NCBI GenBank assembly: GCA_963674895.2
Contig: CAXXCY010000002.1
Span: 186,001-250,000 of the forward strand
Reading direction: 5' to 3'
DNA from: CAXXOK01 sp963674895
Lineage (GTDB): Bacteria > Bacillota > Clostridia > Christensenellales > Aristaeellaceae
Length of the DNA stretch: 64,000 nucleotides
A model generated the notes under the pieces. It worked only from the letters and a program-made list of their open reading frames with translations. It was not told the origin of the DNA and did not search any database. Every line of letters begins with the position of its first letter. Positions within the stretch are counted from its first letter, which is position 1. Positions 17,220 through 26,492 of the stretch are shown here, in pieces. Position numbers and translations under genes: made by a program.

Positions 17220-17762
17220 ATGGGCAAGTATGCGAATAACTGTTTGGAGATGTTCCTCAGGGAAGATGAACGGCCCCGGGCGCATAGGCCCGGCACATGG
17301 ATTTTTGGCCAGGAATACAGATATCAGACGGAGTATTTCCAGGGAACTCCCTGCCTGGTGGAGTATCTTCCGATACTGGCGGGGGGCCCCAAAGGCGCGA
17401 AAAGCGATTGGGCGCCAAAAGAGGTATTCGTCAAGCCAAACGTTGAGCGTGACGGCCATAAAGGCGGGCCTTTTCAGCAGACAAGGCACGAAGCGGATTT
17501 GATGACGTTCTTTTTAGGAACCGACCCGGAGCATCCGGATGACCTGGGCGGTCATATCGAGTATCATATTGGCACAGGCGAGGACGAAGAAGTGTATGAA
17601 TTCGATGAGCCGACCTGTATTTTTATTCCGAAAGGCGTTCCCAACTGTCCGGTTGTGATTACGGATGTACGCCGTTGGTTCATGCAGATTAATATTTTGA
17701 CGCAGCCGTCCAAAGAGGCATGCTTCATCGAACACCTGTATCATCAGCTTCCACCCAAGTGA
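17220..17762 (+). CDS. Cupin-like protein 1
   Basis: A 180-residue protein whose second half, DDLGGHIEYHIGTGEDEEVYEFDEPTCIFIPKGVPNCPVVI, follows the cupin pattern: metal-binding H near the first strand, an E/D-rich turn, then the conserved IPKGVPNCP turn of motif 2. The N-terminal part (GTWIFGQEYRYQ) is shared with the next gene. The ATG at 17220 follows AAGGAGGAAAGAAGTAACAT. A metal-dependent isomerase, dioxygenase-like or binding role is possible; with no oxygen chemistry evident in the cluster, isomerase or lyase is more plausible. Confidence 0.65.
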   Translation: MGKYANNCLEMFLREDERPRAHRPGTWIFGQEYRYQTEYFQGTPCLVEYLPILAGGPKGAKSDWAPKEVFVKPNVERDGHKGGPFQQTRHEADLMTFFLGTDPEHPDDLGGHIEYHIGTGEDEEVYEFDEPTCIFIPKGVPNCPVVITDVRRWFMQINILTQPSKEACFIEHLYHQLPPK

Positions 17763-17841
17763 ATTAATGCAGTAGAAAACGCCTGATCAGGCAGGCGCAT
17801 TCAATTGGTGTTATTGTTTAGACGCAAGGAGGAAAAGGCAA

Positions 17842-18405
17842 ATGGCTAAGTACGACCAATTCATCATAAAGTCACTGGCGAAAGACGATAGTTTCGCGAT
17901 GCCCGGTACGTGGCCGTCCTTTATTTTTGGCAAGGAAAGTTTTCCGCAAGCACCGTATCATGTTGAGATTACGACGATTGACGCCGACTGCACCATGATG
18001 GAAGGCACGGATAAAGGCGCAGAAAAAATCGTTTGGGAAGATCCCGATTATGTTTACGGATATAACGGACCCTATCCGTGGTATAGCATGGAAGCAGACA
18101 GGTACATTCTGTTTTTCGGCAGCAACGACAAAGATCTGCGCGACCTTGGCGCGCACGTGGTATTTCATTTGGGAGATGACGTGCGGGACGAAGAGGAGAC
18201 TTTCGAGTTTGAGGAACCCAGGTGTGTTTACATTCCCAAGGGCGTTCGGTTCGGCCCGATAAAGATATCGGGGTTGAAAAGAAATGTTGTAATGGTCGAT
18301 ATATTGGCGGCCCCGTCTTTGAAGGAAGGGAAAGTGATCGTCGATTTCACCTATTATTCTGAGTATCACGATCAACTGAAACTGAAAAACCGGCAGATGA
18401 AGTAA
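17842..18405 (+). CDS. Cupin-like protein 2 (paralogue of the preceding gene)
   Basis: A 187-residue protein with the same two-part layout as the gene 79 bases upstream: GTWPSFIFGKE at the front and DLGAHVVFHLGDDVRDEEETFEFEEPRCVYIPKGVRFGPIKI as the cupin core. The two have diverged strongly outside these blocks, so they may form a hetero-dimeric bicupin, the two halves being supplied by separate genes. A strong AAGGAGGAAAAGGCAA site precedes the ATG. The metal ligands are only partly kept compared with classical cupins. Confidence 0.65.
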   Translation: MAKYDQFIIKSLAKDDSFAMPGTWPSFIFGKESFPQAPYHVEITTIDADCTMMEGTDKGAEKIVWEDPDYVYGYNGPYPWYSMEADRYILFFGSNDKDLRDLGAHVVFHLGDDVRDEEETFEFEEPRCVYIPKGVRFGPIKISGLKRNVVMVDILAAPSLKEGKVIVDFTYYSEYHDQLKLKNRQMK

Positions 18406-18467
18406 AGGCGGATGTGCATGGGAAAAGGCTGGCCGCATGCACATCGCGCAATCGGAGGGAGCTTTCC

Positions 18468-20252
18468 ATGAATAAGTATTTTGAATATCCGAATATAGAT
18501 TTATGGGATATCGAAAACTGGAAAGTAAAGATCAATCCGCTGTTTGGCTTGATCCGAAAAATTGGCGAACTGCCGGAAAAAAGCGGAAGCGAGGACACGA
18601 ATCCAGCATATCGGGAAAACTGGGACGAAATCAAATCGCGTCCGGACTATCAATATAAGAGCGGAAGTTACGATGATCCTAAGGTTGCGCAATACTGGCA
18701 TGAACGCGGAATGCGGTTCCTTTCAAGGGAAGGCGGCACGATGCGGTCCGTAACGCTGATGCCGATCTCCGCGCCCGGCGCCAAAGTTCCGCTGCTGGTC
18801 GTGTATCACAAGGAGGACTATGCCAACCCGTTCTGGGCGCTCAGAACGCTGGAACATTTCAGCGGCTATTGCCAAAAAGCCGTCGAAAAAAGAGCGTACG
18901 GCATATGGTTCATCGTTACAAACAATATGCCCGACTTGCAGCGGCAGTATTGCGGGATGCTGCACTACGACATGACCCCCGATGTGGATACGGATAAGAT
19001 CTATCTGGTGCTGGATTCGCTGTACGGGCAGGGAATCCGGCTGCGTGATTTAACGGATTTCACCTATTTGGATGATCGCGGAACGCCGGCGGACGATCCG
19101 GATGCTTTTACCGAAGAATTTGATGGTCATACCGTCCTCAATATCGCTCACCGCTTTGACGAGCATATCACGCCGACGTTCACCAGCGTAACGAAAGACG
19201 GGCAGCACGACGGGACGGTTGATTTCCAGCGTATTTATCACTCCATGACCGGTAAAATGCTTATGGAGGGCATTTCGCTGGAGTTCCGAAACGACGCCCC
19301 GGATACGCCGGAGGCAAAGCAAGCGTTTCTGCAATTGGGGCTGCAGCTGGAATCGTTTGTCTCTAACGGTTCACGCTGGTCCACGTTCAAGCCGTTGAGC
19401 CTGATTGACGAACCTTCGAAGCGCGTACCGCTGCTTGCTGTTTTCTGCGGGGAACAGCCGCTGATGACGTCCGTAAGCTTTTATTACCGTTACCTGCAGA
19501 TTGCGGCGCAAGGCGAATGCGTCGTGCTTTTTCTGTCGGGGAAATCGCTGGTTGCGGATGAAACGCCGAAGAACATTATCGAACTTGCCATGCAATATCA
19601 TCAGATTGACAAAAGCAGGCTCTACATAACCGGCCATTCCCATTGGGGCCACATTGCGCAGCTGTTTATGCGGAAATATCCTCTGCTGGTCGCCGCGGTT
19701 GCAGCGCTCGGAAACGCGCCGGGTATACCGCTTCCGACCGGCAGCGGAGAAGTGATTATCGTATTGGATGAAGACATAGATCGTATCAGCGCTATAGATA
19801 TGCCGACCGTAATTATCTCGGGATGCGCTGAGGCCGGTTGCATGTTTCCGATCAATAAGGCGGTTCGAGGTTTCGATCCCGGAATTAACGTCGAGGGATA
19901 CGCGGCAACCGTCGAGGGCCGGGCGGAAGCCTGGAACAGGCGGCTGAAGGCGTCGGGGTGCACGCAGCAGCCGCTGCAGGCTATCATCTCGGCAGTTGAC
20001 AGCAACAATCAGGCAAACCGCGCGCTGGGTATACCAAGCGATAAAGCGGATACGCTGTATCTCGACGGCTTCGAACATTACATTGCGGATTTTAAGAATA
20101 TTGACGGCAAGTATCACCTGAGGATTATCGGGGAAGAGAATATGCCCCATGTGGCAACCCCTTCACAACTGGATCTCGCATGGAGCTTTATGAGACAATT
20201 CGCCCGCGATCAGGAAACGGGCCGAATTATCGAGATCTGGGATCGGGAATAG
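18468..20252 (+). CDS. Large alpha/beta-hydrolase-fold protein
   Basis: A 594-residue protein; the start at 18468 follows ATCGGAGGGAGC. The C-terminal half looks like an esterase or PHB-depolymerase-type domain: LYITGHSHWGH places a nucleophile Ser at residue 391 in GHSHWG, a variant of GxSxG, followed by AAVAALGNAPG. A His in DGFEHYIADF near residue 540 could complete the triad. The N-terminal 300 residues contain LLVVYHKEDYANPFWALR and VTNNMPDLQRQYCGMLHYD and may form a beta-rich accessory domain. No signal peptide is present, so it acts inside the cell. Deacylation of an imported ester is the likely role. Confidence 0.6.
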   Translation: MNKYFEYPNIDLWDIENWKVKINPLFGLIRKIGELPEKSGSEDTNPAYRENWDEIKSRPDYQYKSGSYDDPKVAQYWHERGMRFLSREGGTMRSVTLMPISAPGAKVPLLVVYHKEDYANPFWALRTLEHFSGYCQKAVEKRAYGIWFIVTNNMPDLQRQYCGMLHYDMTPDVDTDKIYLVLDSLYGQGIRLRDLTDFTYLDDRGTPADDPDAFTEEFDGHTVLNIAHRFDEHITPTFTSVTKDGQHDGTVDFQRIYHSMTGKMLMEGISLEFRNDAPDTPEAKQAFLQLGLQLESFVSNGSRWSTFKPLSLIDEPSKRVPLLAVFCGEQPLMTSVSFYYRYLQIAAQGECVVLFLSGKSLVADETPKNIIELAMQYHQIDKSRLYITGHSHWGHIAQLFMRKYPLLVAAVAALGNAPGIPLPTGSGEVIIVLDEDIDRISAIDMPTVIISGCAEAGCMFPINKAVRGFDPGINVEGYAATVEGRAEAWNRRLKASGCTQQPLQAIISAVDSNNQANRALGIPSDKADTLYLDGFEHYIADFKNIDGKYHLRIIGEENMPHVATPSQLDLAWSFMRQFARDQETGRIIEIWDRE

Positions 20253-20457
20253 AATGATTGTATTCTGTCCCCAAGGATTTTCAGCGTTGCCTGCGGGCTA
20301 ATTGGTGATGCTGGTTTTGATAGCTTTGCACGCACAGATCAATGTGGAAATTGGGAGCGCCAGTGCGGGCTAACCGCTGGGATAAAGGGAAAAGGGAGTT
20401 TTGCCTTGCAGCGTGTCCCGGATGTGACCCTAACGACAGGAAAGGGATTTTCGAACG

Positions 20458-20880
20458 ATGAGAATAAAGGGATTTTATCATGTTGCGGTCGATTCACTGG
20501 ATACGGAACGCAGCCGTGCTTTTTATGAGGCGCTGGGCGGCAAGGTGATTCTAAGCCTGCCGCGTACGGAAGATGGGGGGATGAATTACCACCTTGAAAT
20601 TGCTCCGGGTGCGGTCATTGAAATACAGCCTCCGAGATCCGGCGTGCCAGGCGAGCCTGCCGGATGGGGGCACGTGGCGCTGGAAACCGATAATTGCAGG
20701 GAAGCCTGCGAGATTGCCGAAGCCGCGGGCGGGGTCGTATCGAAGTGGCCGATGGATAAGGTGATGGTACATACAGGCGGCCAAATTCCGTTTCGAAACG
20801 CAATTGTATTCGGACCGGACGGAGAGAAAATCGAATTGATCGAGATTCTTCCCTCTCCGCCCACGGGCATAGAGCAATAA
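20458..20880 (+). CDS. VOC-family (glyoxalase/bleomycin-resistance fold) protein
   Basis: A 140-residue single-module VOC protein. FYHVAVDSLDTERSRAFYEALGGKVI, WGHVALETDNCREACEIAEAAGG and VFGPDGEKIELIEI form the two beta-alpha-beta-beta-beta repeats. Metal ligand candidates are H8, H in WGHVALE and E in KIELIE, the usual set. It follows an untranscribed-looking 205-base gap after the hydrolase, and AGGAAAGGGATTTTCGAACG precedes the start. It could be a lactoylglutathione-lyase-like isomerase or an extradiol-type enzyme; the first is more likely in an anaerobe. Confidence 0.8.
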   Translation: MRIKGFYHVAVDSLDTERSRAFYEALGGKVILSLPRTEDGGMNYHLEIAPGAVIEIQPPRSGVPGEPAGWGHVALETDNCREACEIAEAAGGVVSKWPMDKVMVHTGGQIPFRNAIVFGPDGEKIELIEILPSPPTGIEQ

Positions 20881-21076
20881 CGCTGCCAATTCAGCCCTTC
20901 GTTTCATCGATGATCCGGGGCATTGCGCATCGGACTTCGCAGCCGTGTTATGTTACAGAGGCGAGGGTGTCCTTCAGCAGCAGCAGATCCTGATAACGCC
21001 CCGATCATTATCAATTGTCGTCAAATAAAGGGGCTGCCGGAACTCCCTCACGCATGATCGCGTCGGAAATATCAAA

Positions 21077-21952
21077 TTACTTCGTGCCGTTGTTTTGATA
21101 AAAATCCTTCGCGAATTCAATAAACATCTTTACCTCTTCGGACAATGCGGCGTCTTTCTTCCAATGCAGCGAAATCTCTGATTGAATTGGCGGATCCAGG
21201 TCAACCAGGACCAGATTGTCGAGATTTTCCGCCTTAACCATACCCTTGTAAAACAATGAGATGCCGTGCCTGTCATTAACGAACAACGCCGCTTCTCTTC
21301 GGGTTGAGGCGACGATCGATATTTTCGGCATAAATCCCGCAGTTTTACACAGGGGCAGCACTAGGTCGAAAGTGGTGGGGGGCTGCTCGCAGATGATAAA
21401 CTTTTCGTTCTTCAGCTCATTGAGCGATATCGATTTCCGGTTTACCAGCGGGTGCGTGTCATATAGAACGGCGACCACGTGATCCGTGAAAAAATGGATA
21501 TGATCGCATTGCTCATTAGGCTGGGAAAAATCGCGGATAAAGGACAAATCGCATTTTCCATCAATCAGGGTGTCCAGTAGGTTGTAGTTGGAAAAAAGCT
21601 GAATCTTGCAGTTGTTATGGGCATACTTGAATTGCTGCACCAGATCGATGACCTGATAATGCGTCCCAATTCTGATGGTTGTGCTTTTTTCGTCCAAGGT
21701 GCTTTGTATCGTCTGATCATAATCGTTGAGCGAATCGATTATGGTTTTTGCGTAGGGGATGAATATGCTGCCATAATCACTGAGCATGATTTTATTGCCG
21801 CTTCGTTCAAAAAGGGAAACTCCAAGTTCTCTTTCCAGCGATTTTATATGGCTAAATAAGGTGGATTGTGTAGTAAACAACGTATTGGCGGCTTGACCGT
21901 AATTGGTGATTTTCGCCAAAACCAAAAATTCTTCCAGGTATCTCGTTTCCAT
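21077..21952 (-). CDS. LysR-family transcriptional regulator
   Basis: A 291-residue regulator. The start METRYLEEFLVLAKITNYGQAANTLFTTQSTLFSHIKSLE follows GAAGAGGAAGACGGC on the minus strand; a start nine codons upstream is less likely. The winged HTH occupies residues 1-60, and the C-terminal effector domain runs from about residue 90 with the usual periplasmic-binding-protein fold. It is convergent with the catabolic cluster end and divergent from the membrane gene at 22348. It is the only obvious regulator near region 1, so it probably controls that cluster, but no shared operator was found. Confidence 0.9.
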   Translation of the reverse strand: METRYLEEFLVLAKITNYGQAANTLFTTQSTLFSHIKSLERELGVSLFERSGNKIMLSDYGSIFIPYAKTIIDSLNDYDQTIQSTLDEKSTTIRIGTHYQVIDLVQQFKYAHNNCKIQLFSNYNLLDTLIDGKCDLSFIRDFSQPNEQCDHIHFFTDHVVAVLYDTHPLVNRKSISLNELKNEKFIICEQPPTTFDLVLPLCKTAGFMPKISIVASTRREAALFVNDRHGISLFYKGMVKAENLDNLVLVDLDPPIQSEISLHWKKDAALSEEVKMFIEFAKDFYQNNGTK

Positions 21953-22347
21953 GCCGTCTTCCTCTTCGTTTTGCAACATCGGACATTTGTTCAGCTGTGG
22001 GAGTTGGACATTCTGCTCCTTAATGCGACATCTTCTGGCACAAACGGTAATGAGAACAGAAAAATGCCATAATCCGGAACACCACGGTAACCAGAAGAGT
22101 TACTTGTCTGCAGTCCGATATTCCGAAAGCTTTTACAGTAAAGTCAGTATATTAATTCAAACAGTTGTTGTCAAGGCTGCGGATATATCGTGCCTAATCA
22201 CAGTCCCGTTCCGCGCGTTTTATGACGAAGGCCGGAGCAAACGCATGGCTTTGTGGTAACGCAGTTTATTATCCATCGCACCGATATTGACAATTGAATG
22301 TGGTTATTATAGGCTTCGATTATAAATAAATTCTCCCGAGGTGTGCA
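21953..22347. other. Divergent intergenic region between the LysR gene and a membrane-protein gene
   Basis: About 395 AT-rich bases. TTGACA at 22287-22292 followed 15 bases later by TATAGG at 22308-22313 could serve as a promoter for the gene at 22348, although the spacing is short. GAGGTG just before 22348 is the ribosome-binding site. No LysR-type palindrome stands out convincingly. Confidence 0.35.
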
Positions 22348-22998
22348 ATGAGTTTCTTTTTCAATAGATTCGCCGACCGCGACAAGGCGAAAAAAAGATC
22401 CGGATACCATAGCTCCACATATCATCGCTTTTTCGAAGATTACGTGGAAACCAGGGTGCCCAAGGCAAACGGAAAAGGCACGAAAATCCTGCGGGTATAC
22501 AGGGGGTTTTATTATCAGCAAGACATTGCGGACATGCATCGGGTCCGTAACCGCGTTCTGCTGGCGCTGCTGTATATGATTGCCGTGGCGTTCTTTTTGC
22601 TTAGCTCTTTACATGCAACATCCGGAAGTATCGCATGGTTGCTGAATATTTCTTTGTTTCTGTCCTTTATAGGATTGTTTTGGATGCTGTATATCTTGAT
22701 CTACTACATGATAACGCCGCGTAAAATGACGGTCGGCTGTTATCGCGCAACCTCCAAACCGCTTGTACGATCAGGCAGACTCACCGCGGCCGCTCTTGGG
22801 GTATCAGCCCTTTTGCAACTTCTGGATTCATTTCTGCAAACGGAAAAAAGTTTGGTTGCAGGATTGCTCTGTTCTGCCGGTTTCATTGTCTCAGGAACTG
22901 CGGTTTTCATCCTTGCCATGCTGGAATACCGTATACCGTATAAAAAGATACGCAGCGAGAACGGAATGGTGGACGGCGGAGTCGAAATCAGAAGATAA
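22348..22998 (+). CDS. Membrane protein of unknown function
   Basis: A 216-residue protein not recognised. A basic N-terminus of about 75 residues precedes four hydrophobic segments arranged as two pairs (roughly residues 78-98, 102-125, 145-160 and 170-192), with a short cytoplasmic tail. No transporter, enzyme or sensor motif is visible. GAGGTG precedes the ATG at good distance. The IS3 remnant begins about 100 bases downstream, so the gene lies at the edge of a disturbed region. Confidence 0.6.
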   Translation: MSFFFNRFADRDKAKKRSGYHSSTYHRFFEDYVETRVPKANGKGTKILRVYRGFYYQQDIADMHRVRNRVLLALLYMIAVAFFLLSSLHATSGSIAWLLNISLFLSFIGLFWMLYILIYYMITPRKMTVGCYRATSKPLVRSGRLTAAALGVSALLQLLDSFLQTEKSLVAGLLCSAGFIVSGTAVFILAMLEYRIPYKKIRSENGMVDGGVEIRR

Positions 22999-23111
22999 AC
23001 TTATGCCACAAGTAACCTATTTTGATTACTCCAATAATGCCTCCTTTTTATTTGTACCTTACCAAGATGGCACAAAATCAGCACCAATGCGACGAGGAAT
23101 TCTAACTTTGC

Positions 23112-24066
23112 CAAGCATCAGAGCTGAAGACAATCAGCAAATACCAATTCATAGAACAGCAAAAAGACCACGCCAAGGTAAAGTGGGCGCTCACTCTGGG
23201 GACATCCTGGTCAGGATACTATGCGTGGCTGGCAATTCGCGGGGCGCGCGCCAAACGATACGCTGATCGGGAAACGGAGGTTGTGGATGTGTTCCAGGAA
23301 GGCGAAGTCCATTACGGTGCAGAGCATATTTGCGGCATCATACGCCAAAACGGAGGGCATGCGTCCTTCGGAGTTGTCAATCGCATCATGGATGCCCACA
23401 ACCTGAAATCCAGTCACTGCAAGCGGCGGCAGCGTTCGTTGACGGACAGTCGAAAATCCAGGGATGACCGGTATCAGAACCTGACAAAGAACCCGATCAT
23501 CGACCGGCCCTTTCAGGTGCTGTCCAGCGATATCACCTAGATACGGACCGGGGAAGGGTTTGACTATCTGTGCCAAATTCGTGATGTGTATACCAATACG
23601 GTGCTTTCCAAATGCCAACAGGAACGGATGACGAAGGATCGTGCGCTCAATGCCATACGCGCTGCGAAGCGCCGTTGGGATACCCTGAAGGCGCTATCCT
23701 GCATTCTGATCGTGGCAGCCAATACACCGCCAGTGCCGTGATGAAACTGGCAGCAGACTGCGGGTGGAATCGGAGTTTCTCGCGTGTCGAAAAACCCGGT
23801 GACAGCGCCTGGAGCGAGAGCTTCTTCTCCATCCTGAAGAAAGAGATCGTTCATTGGCGCCACTATTCAACACGAGAACTGGCCAGGCAGAAGGTTTCGA
23901 GTGCGTTGAGCTCTTCTACAATCGGAAACGCAAACAGAAGGGATTGGGCTACCTTAGCCCGATACAATTCCTGGATCGCTGGTTGGCTCAAAATGCACTT
24001 CGTGTTGCTTGGCAGGTTGTCCGAAATACTGTTGACGATCCAACGACTGGACAATTTTTCACTTGA
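23112..24066 (+). pseudogene. Decayed IS3-family transposase (orfB-like)
   Basis: Three reading frames together spell an IS3-type DDE transposase. One frame runs from about 23130 (KYQFIEQQKD, WALTLGTSWSGYYAWLA, HYGAEHICGIIRQNGGHASFG) to a TAG at 23538-23540 just after VLSSDIT, where intact family members read through DITYI. It resumes after the stop (IRTGEGFDYLCQIRDVYTN). A shift near 23640-23690 leads to LHSDRGSQYTA and WSESFFSILKKE, and another near 23890 leads to VELFYNRKRKQKGLGYLSPIQF. At least one nonsense change and two frameshifts make it dead. No clear terminal inverted repeats were found. Confidence 0.8.
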
Positions 24067-24127
24067 TAAAAACAGAAGTATTAACTGTGTTATACTTGCA
24101 GCAGAAAAACCAGCAAAGGTGATCAGG

Positions 24128-24775
24128 ATGCGAAAGATTTATGTAATCGGTGATTCTACGGTAGAAAACGGCAACGATCCCTATTATGGCTGGGGCGGAC
24201 AGCTTGAGGGATTAGTATCCGGTGCCCAAGTGGATAATCATGCGTTCTCGGGGCGTTCCTCAAAGAGTTTTTGGGATGAAAAACGCTTCGAACCTGTTGT
24301 GGCCGGTATGCGGAAGGGAGATATTCTGCTGGTGTGTTTTGGGCATAATGATGAAAAGGACGATGCGGAACGGCACACCGACCCCGAATCAACATTTCCA
24401 GAAATGCTGATGAAATATGTAAACGCTGCCCGCGCCGTAGGGGCGGTGCCGGTGCTTTGTACCAGCGTCAGCCGTAATTATATCGGTGAAAATGGTTTTG
24501 TGATGTACACACATGGTGCATACCCGCATGCAGTACGCGAGCTCTGTGCCAAAGAGAATATCCTGTTGATTGACTTGGAGAGGATGACGCGCGATCTGCT
24601 CAGAAAGCTGGGCCAGCAGAATGCAAGCGACCTGTATGTAAATATACCGCCGGGAGCTGACAAGCGCTTCCCTGACGGCATAGCCGATAAAACACATTTC
24701 AACTTATACGGCGCGAAGATTGTGGCAGAAATGGTCGCTGGCAAACTCATGGATTTCGGGTTTGATCATTTGTGA
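24128..24775 (+). CDS. GDSL/SGNH-family esterase (rhamnogalacturonan acetylesterase-like)
   Basis: A 215-residue hydrolase. MRKIYVIGDSTVENG carries the block I nucleophile Ser in GDS, GHND is block III with the oxyanion Asn, and DKTHFNLYGAKIVAEMV contains the catalytic Asp and His of block V. WGGQLEGLVSG follows block I as in the rhamnogalacturonan acetylesterases of gut bacteria. No signal peptide, so it acts on imported acetylated oligosaccharides. I place the start at ATG 24128; the longer open frame upstream belongs to the transposase remnant. It appears to be an independent gene after the IS remnant. Confidence 0.85.
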   Translation: MRKIYVIGDSTVENGNDPYYGWGGQLEGLVSGAQVDNHAFSGRSSKSFWDEKRFEPVVAGMRKGDILLVCFGHNDEKDDAERHTDPESTFPEMLMKYVNAARAVGAVPVLCTSVSRNYIGENGFVMYTHGAYPHAVRELCAKENILLIDLERMTRDLLRKLGQQNASDLYVNIPPGADKRFPDGIADKTHFNLYGAKIVAEMVAGKLMDFGFDHL

Positions 24776-24875
24776 AAAAATCCCTGATCCGCGTACACAG
24801 TTCCCGCTTCTTCGCAAACGAATATAGCCATGATCCATTATATTGAGCTGGCATTTTCACTGCACTTATATACGT

Positions 24876-25862
24876 TTAGTGGTAATGTCTCGCCATATGT
24901 CCCATAATGAGCTTGATCATGGGGGAGTAAAACCTCATAACGTAATGCTTGATTCCCAGCTTCTTTTTCGTTGCTTGCAGGAATTCTTCAAATGAATGAT
25001 TCTGGTATTGCAACAATTCCTGACTTTTTTCGGTGTCCAACCAGTCGGCATAATAAGGGTTTGTGCCGAAAGCAGATTCAGCGGGCAAGCCGAAACCTAT
25101 AGCGCCGAACACGCCCTTGTACAATTCCCGAACAGTCAGCTGCCAACCAAGCCGCTGGCCGCCGCCAAGGAAAAATGTTTGATGGTTGACTTCCGCATTC
25201 CTTGCCGCCAGTTTTTCCGCTGCAGATATCAGGGCTGTTGCCGCGTCGATATTCCAGATACCTTCAATCCGGTTATCCAGAGACATTGAAAAGACTTCGC
25301 CAAGGATGAGGTTCAAAGATCCTCCGCCGATTGATAACTCCGTGTTGATCACGGCGCCCAGCCTTGTGATCACCCACGGTATATCCGTTTGCTTGAGTAA
25401 GGATTCACATTCGATTTTCTGCCGTGTGTAGTTGGAACTGACAAACGTCGGATCGTTTACCTTGAGCGGCGGTTTCCGGTTTTTATCCGCGCCCATGATA
25501 CTCATAGACGATGTGAAGACCAGCCCGGGAGCCGGTGTTAATTGCTCGATAGCATGGATAAGGTTTTGGGTGCCGCCAATATTCACCGCATCGGACAGCA
25601 TCGGATTATGCTCACTAAAAGGTGTAACGATAGCTCCCAGGTGAATGACGGCATCCTGGTTTTGCACGGCTTGACGAACATCCTGCTGATTCCGGAGATC
25701 CCCCCAAAACGTATTGCGGACATGTTTCCGCAAGCCGGCAGCTTTCTTCCGGTTTGTCTTGTTGTCCAGATCAAAAGCGCTCATATGATGCCCCTTCGCG
25801 TATCCTGAGCGCAATACCTCTACGCCGATGCCGCCAAAAGCGCCTGTAACCAGGATATTCAT
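24876..25862 (-). CDS. NAD-dependent epimerase/dehydratase-family protein
   Basis: A 328-residue extended short-chain dehydrogenase. MNILVTGAFGGIGVEVL is the nucleotide-binding GxxGxxG, VIHLGAIVTPF follows strand 4, and SSNYTRQKIECE holds the YxxxK catalytic pair, with Ser in FTSSMS. The C-terminal half is longer than in simple SDRs, consistent with a sugar-nucleotide or steroid-like substrate. It is convergent with the GDSL gene; neighbours give no pathway hint. Confidence 0.85.
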   Translation of the reverse strand: MNILVTGAFGGIGVEVLRSGYAKGHHMSAFDLDNKTNRKKAAGLRKHVRNTFWGDLRNQQDVRQAVQNQDAVIHLGAIVTPFSEHNPMLSDAVNIGGTQNLIHAIEQLTPAPGLVFTSSMSIMGADKNRKPPLKVNDPTFVSSNYTRQKIECESLLKQTDIPWVITRLGAVINTELSIGGGSLNLILGEVFSMSLDNRIEGIWNIDAATALISAAEKLAARNAEVNHQTFFLGGGQRLGWQLTVRELYKGVFGAIGFGLPAESAFGTNPYYADWLDTEKSQELLQYQNHSFEEFLQATKKKLGIKHYVMRFYSPMIKLIMGHMARHYH

Positions 25863-26123
25863 AACAGCCTCCCATTAGTGCCATGTGCCTTCCTGTGATT
25901 GCGCCCTGATGACCTTTGAATGATCTGGATCTATGTATACTTGATTCTACAGTGTGGCGGCTCTTCCTGCCATATGAAATAGGGTCAGCCTGCTTCGTGG
26001 GGGTTCCGGTATGAGCGACTAGCGACAAACAAAACGGAAAACAGACGAAATGATGGATCGCTTCGTTCCAACCGCAATCCAGGCAGGGTATAAACATGTT
26101 TCTGAGACGATTGGAAGCGTTCT

Positions 26124-26454
26124 TCATATGTATAGGGCGGTCACGGTACTGCCGCAGGTCGCGATCCAGGCAGAGCTCGCATCGACGGACAGGCTGCAGT
26201 AGCCGCCGCCGTTGCGGGCGTGGGTTTCATCGTCAATCACCGCGCTTGCTGGCGTTGCCGGTACACTGCAGGAAGAAATTGTTATTTTCCGAGGGGGTGA
26301 TCTCCACGCCCGATAAAAAAACTCGTTTTCCATGCTGGTGGCGCGGGGCAGTATCGGCCATTGCGAGAGTCGATGCCAGGGTGAGAAGTAATACGATATA
26401 GAGCTTGAAAACAATACAAATCCTTGTTATGATGCAAGTATGAACCGCAGCCAT
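26124..26454 (-). pseudogene. Remnant of a small secreted protein
   Basis: On the minus strand a frame near 26415 encodes a signal-peptide-like KLYIVLLLTLASTLAMA followed by HQHGKRVFLSGVEITPSENNNFF. It then ends, and the overlapping second frame continues with GGYCSLSVDASSAW and a final TVTALYI before a stop at 26124. This order resembles the repeat-rich secreted proteins common in gut Clostridia, where a DASSxWxVTGDS segment is frequent, interrupted by a frameshift and large deletion. The match is by eye only. Confidence 0.35.
26405..26433 (+). promoter_or_regulatory. Predicted sigma-A promoter for the secreted-protein gene
   Basis: TTGAAA at 26405-26410 and TATGAT at 26428-26433 are separated by exactly 17 bases and lie 59 bases upstream of the start at 26493. 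Confidence 0.55.
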
Positions 26455-26492
26455 TCAATACGTATTACATAACAAGGGAAAAGGAGAAATGT

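Larger units (their letters stand above)
25863..26492. other. 630-base gap with a remnant and a promoter
   Basis: There is no intact gene. The right half carries a minus-strand secreted-protein remnant (26124-26454, listed separately) and a plus-strand promoter (26405-26433). In the left half I see only short frames with no ribosome-binding sites. Confidence 0.5.
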
